This document shows positions 40,552 to 42,905 of a stretch of 42,905 nt of DNA, piece by piece (within the stretch, counting starts at the first letter, position 1; each line of letters begins with the position of its first letter). This DNA comes from Oribacterium sp. UBA4274 (GTDB lineage Bacteria; Bacillota; Clostridia; Lachnospirales; Lachnospiraceae), in assembly GCA_002396005.1 (NCBI GenBank), contig DGVW01000062.1, forward strand, positions 1 through 42,905, read 5' to 3'. Under the pieces are notes generated by a model. The model did not search any database and was not told the DNA's origin. It was given only the letters and a program-made list of their open reading frames with translations. The position numbers and the translations under genes are program-made.

Positions 40552-42636
40552 ATGGCAATGAGTGAGATCAACTGGGATGCGCTTTATACTGCAGGAACAG
40601 AAGACTATCGTTCTCCGGCAGAGCAGAATCCCGGTGATACCGTAAAGTTACGGTTCAGAACTAAACATGGGGATGTGGATGATGTTTTCATTTATTTCCA
40701 CGAGAGCAATACTGAGTATCGCATGCGGCTGATTTTTAGTGACGAGTATTTCGATTACTATGAGTATCATGTCGTTGTTGGTAATGCGATGCTGAGCTAT
40801 AGCTTTTTTATCCAGAAGAAGGAGGAGAGACTCCATTACAGCAGGATGGGTGTGTCGGAGGATATGAATCCGCAGATGGCATTCCATCTTATGCCGGGTT
40901 TCCACGTGCCTAATTGGGTAAAAGGCGCTATCATGTACCAGATCTTTATAGACAGATTTTATGATGGCGACAAGAGCAATAATGTTGTTGATAATGAGTA
41001 TATTTACCTCGGCAGAGCGGTAAAGGGCATCAAAAACTGGGAAACTCCTGTGGAGCCTTTTGATGTTCACAGATTTTATGGCGGAGATCTTCAGGGCGTT
41101 ATGGATAAGCTTGATTATATCCAGCATCTGGGGGTAGAGGTCATTTATTTTAATCCGCTGTTTGTTTCACCTTCCAATCATAAGTACGATATCCAGGACT
41201 ATGATCATATAGATCCGCATATCGGCAAGATCGTGAAGGATGGCGGTTCTGTAATTGAGGACTGGGAAACGGATAATGCCCGTGCCACCAAGTACTCCAT
41301 GCGTACCACCAATGTTGAGAACCTGAAGGCCAGCGACAAGCTGTTTTTGCAGTTTGTCAATGCTTGTCATGCAAGGGGCATGAAAGTCATCATTGATGGT
41401 GTATTCAACCACTGCGGTTCCTATAACAAGTGGATGAATAAGTCCAATTTCTACAATTACAAGGATAAGTCTAACGACTATAAGGCAGGGGCATATCAGC
41501 TCAAGGAAAGTCCTTATCACAATTATTTCGGTTTCGGCGATAACAGTGATGAGGCGTGGCCGAACAATAATACTTATGAGAAGTGGTGGGGCAATGATAC
41601 CTTGCCTAAGCTCAATTACGAGGGCTCCAAGGAGCTGGAAAACAAAATACTCATGGTGGGCAAGAAGTGGGTCAGTGCGCCGTATCGTGTAGATGGCTGG
41701 AGACTTGACGTTGCTGCCGATCTCGGCCACACAGGTGATTACAATCATTTCTTCTGGAAGAGGTTCAGGAGAGTGGTGAAGCTTGCCAACCCGCAGGCAG
41801 TCATACTTGCTGAGCACTATGGTGATCCGTTCTGGTGGCTGCAGGGCGATGAGTGGGATACCATCATGAATTATGATGCTTTTATGGAGCCTATAACCTG
41901 GTTCCTGACAGGCATGGAGAAGCATTCAGATGCCAAAAACGACATGCTGAGAGGTGATGGAAAGCAGTTTTTTGCAGCCATGACCTACCATATGTCACGT
42001 ATGCCGGAGATGTCGATACTTTGTTCCATGAATCAGCTCTCCAATCATGATCACAGCCGCTTTATGACGAGAACCAATATGACTGTGGGGCGTATCGGAA
42101 CCGATGGCTCTGATGCTGCTGATGCAGGGACAGATGTTTCTCTCTACAGGCTTGCGGTGATGATGCAGATGACATGGCCGGGAGCCCCTACCATATACTA
42201 TGGTGATGAGGCCGGAATGACAGGATGGACGGAGCCTGACTCGAGACGTCCTTACCCGTGGGGGCATGAGGATTTTGAGCTTATGGAGTATCATAAGTAT
42301 CTTGCAAGCATTCACAGGCGCTATAAGGTCTTTAAACTGGGCTCGCTCATGAAACTTATGTCCGGACACAATTATGTGGTCTATGCAAGGCTCTATAAGC
42401 ATGAGGTGGCCATCGTTGTTATATACTGTGGAGAGGATGAAGTCACACTTCAGATTCCTGTATGGCGTACAGGCATTACGGAGAAGAATCAGATAGTCAG
42501 ACTTATTTTGACAGACAATGAGCGTTACAATGCAGGTCAGACGAGGCATTTTACTGAAAAGGGTATATACAAGTGTACCTGCAAGGCTCATACGGGAAAA
42601 GTGTATTACTGTAATCTGTCGGCTGATCCGAAATGA
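40552..42636 (+). CDS. Cytoplasmic GH13 alpha-glucan hydrolase (neopullulanase/maltogenic amylase-like)
   Basis: The 694-residue protein has no signal peptide. An N-terminal beta domain (about 1-115), similar in place to CBM34 modules, is followed by the GH13 barrel. Catalytic residues are readable: nucleophile Asp386 in VDGWRLDVAADL, acid/base Glu421 in VILAEHYGDP, and Asp500 in LSNHDHSRF. FNPLFVSPSNHKYDIQDY is typical of neopullulanase and cyclomaltodextrinase types. It probably trims maltodextrin or glycogen in the cytoplasm, fitting the glgCD pair. The start (ATG 40552) has a distant GGGAAGAG, so the exact start is uncertain. No intrinsic terminator is seen before the tRNAs. Confidence 0.88.
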   Translation: MAMSEINWDALYTAGTEDYRSPAEQNPGDTVKLRFRTKHGDVDDVFIYFHESNTEYRMRLIFSDEYFDYYEYHVVVGNAMLSYSFFIQKKEERLHYSRMGVSEDMNPQMAFHLMPGFHVPNWVKGAIMYQIFIDRFYDGDKSNNVVDNEYIYLGRAVKGIKNWETPVEPFDVHRFYGGDLQGVMDKLDYIQHLGVEVIYFNPLFVSPSNHKYDIQDYDHIDPHIGKIVKDGGSVIEDWETDNARATKYSMRTTNVENLKASDKLFLQFVNACHARGMKVIIDGVFNHCGSYNKWMNKSNFYNYKDKSNDYKAGAYQLKESPYHNYFGFGDNSDEAWPNNNTYEKWWGNDTLPKLNYEGSKELENKILMVGKKWVSAPYRVDGWRLDVAADLGHTGDYNHFFWKRFRRVVKLANPQAVILAEHYGDPFWWLQGDEWDTIMNYDAFMEPITWFLTGMEKHSDAKNDMLRGDGKQFFAAMTYHMSRMPEMSILCSMNQLSNHDHSRFMTRTNMTVGRIGTDGSDAADAGTDVSLYRLAVMMQMTWPGAPTIYYGDEAGMTGWTEPDSRRPYPWGHEDFELMEYHKYLASIHRRYKVFKLGSLMKLMSGHNYVVYARLYKHEVAIVVIYCGEDEVTLQIPVWRTGITEKNQIVRLILTDNERYNAGQTRHFTEKGIYKCTCKAHTGKVYYCNLSADPK

Positions 42637-42713
42637 AATGTAAACACAAGGTTTTTGCTTGCGTACCCGGTGATGAACAGACGGAAAAGAAAATAAAAAA
42701 TTTTCCATTTTTG

Positions 42714-42742
42714 TTGACAAAATGATTTGAGTAGTGTATTAT
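42714..42742 (+). promoter_or_regulatory. Promoter of the tRNA-Gly/tRNA-Phe cluster
   Basis: A perfect TTGACA (42714-42719) and TATTAT (42737-42742, five of six) are spaced by 17 bases. Initiation near 42749 would be about 34 bases before tRNA-Gly. Confidence 0.85.
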
Positions 42743-42782
42743 AACACTCGCGTCACCGATAAGCGGTTCGCAAAAAGCCTTT

Positions 42783-42853
42783 GCGGGTGTAGTTCAATGG
42801 TAGAATGTCAGCCTTCCAAGCTGAACATGTGGGTTCGATTCCCATCACCCGCT
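42783..42853 (+). tRNA. tRNA-Gly (anticodon UCC)
   Basis: The 71-base cloverleaf has acceptor arms GCGGGTG and CACCCGC with discriminator T. The anticodon arm is TCAGC-CTTCCAA-GCTGA (anticodon TCC) and the T-arm is GTGGG-TTCGATT-CCCAT. CCA is not encoded. Confidence 0.96.
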
Positions 42854-42858
42854 TAGTT

Positions 42859-42905
<47 letters not shown>

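Noticed and set aside
41167..42720. Long minus-strand frames within the GH13 gene
   Set aside because: They are antisense shadows of a well-supported enzyme with catalytic residues in frame.

Overview
This window reads as chromosomal DNA of an anaerobic Firmicute, most likely a Lachnospiraceae member of the Butyrivibrio/Pseudobutyrivibrio type. The reasons are the gene content (GlgC plus GlgD, a DUF4250-like protein, several FMN-binding lipoproteins, two c-di-GMP proteins), the many strong AGGAGG-type ribosome binding sites, and the Gram-positive order spoVG-pth-mfd-hup-rqcP-divIC-tilS-hpt. The genus is an inference from protein character only. I see no transposase, phage gene, CRISPR array or rRNA.

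Layout. 1-886: the end of the L10/L12 ribosomal operon and its terminator. 939-4111 (minus): a Fur-family regulator (probably Zur) with a complete zinc ABC importer, preceded by two matching operator-like sites. 4593-9428: a flavin block with a fumarate-reductase-like FAD/FMN lipoprotein, a membrane diguanylate cyclase, and two paralogous lipoproteins that each carry one FMN-attachment domain. 9464-14143: a cell-surface block with an MBOAT O-acyltransferase, an overlapping AlgX/AlgJ-like SGNH protein and a beta-helix lipoprotein on a Gly/Pro-rich stalk. 14242-15634: rarA behind a consensus promoter with a LexA-type box in its spacer. 15792-21561: a lipoprotein of unknown function, dtd, a CDF metal exporter with an N-D-D-D site, a DUF4250-like protein, a HIT-murG-mtnN operon and a small conserved protein. 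21811-24868: a two-helix membrane coiled-coil protein and a PAS-GGDEF-EAL protein. 24971-27972 (minus): an SbcC/Rad50-like ATPase with membrane helices in place of the zinc hook, paired with an SbcD/Mre11-like protein that has lost most metal-binding residues. 28341-32433: asnS divergent from glgCD. 32495-40361: spoVG, pth, mfd, hup, rqcP, divIC, tilS and hpt. 40552-42636: a cytoplasmic GH13 alpha-glucan hydrolase. 42714-42905: a consensus promoter driving tRNA-Gly(UCC) and a tRNA-Phe cut by the window edge.

How the genes may work together. The zinc operon looks autoregulated. The three flavinylated lipoproteins would form an electron-transfer set on the outer face of the membrane, ending on a fumarate-like acceptor. 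The MBOAT and SGNH pair would acylate a surface glycan. glgCD and the GH13 enzyme point to storage and breakdown of alpha-glucan. The most unusual object is the SbcCD-like pair, which keeps its ATPase motifs but has a predicted dead nuclease and a membrane anchor. Next are the LexA box in front of rarA and a 79-bp nested inverted repeat upstream of an FMN lipoprotein.
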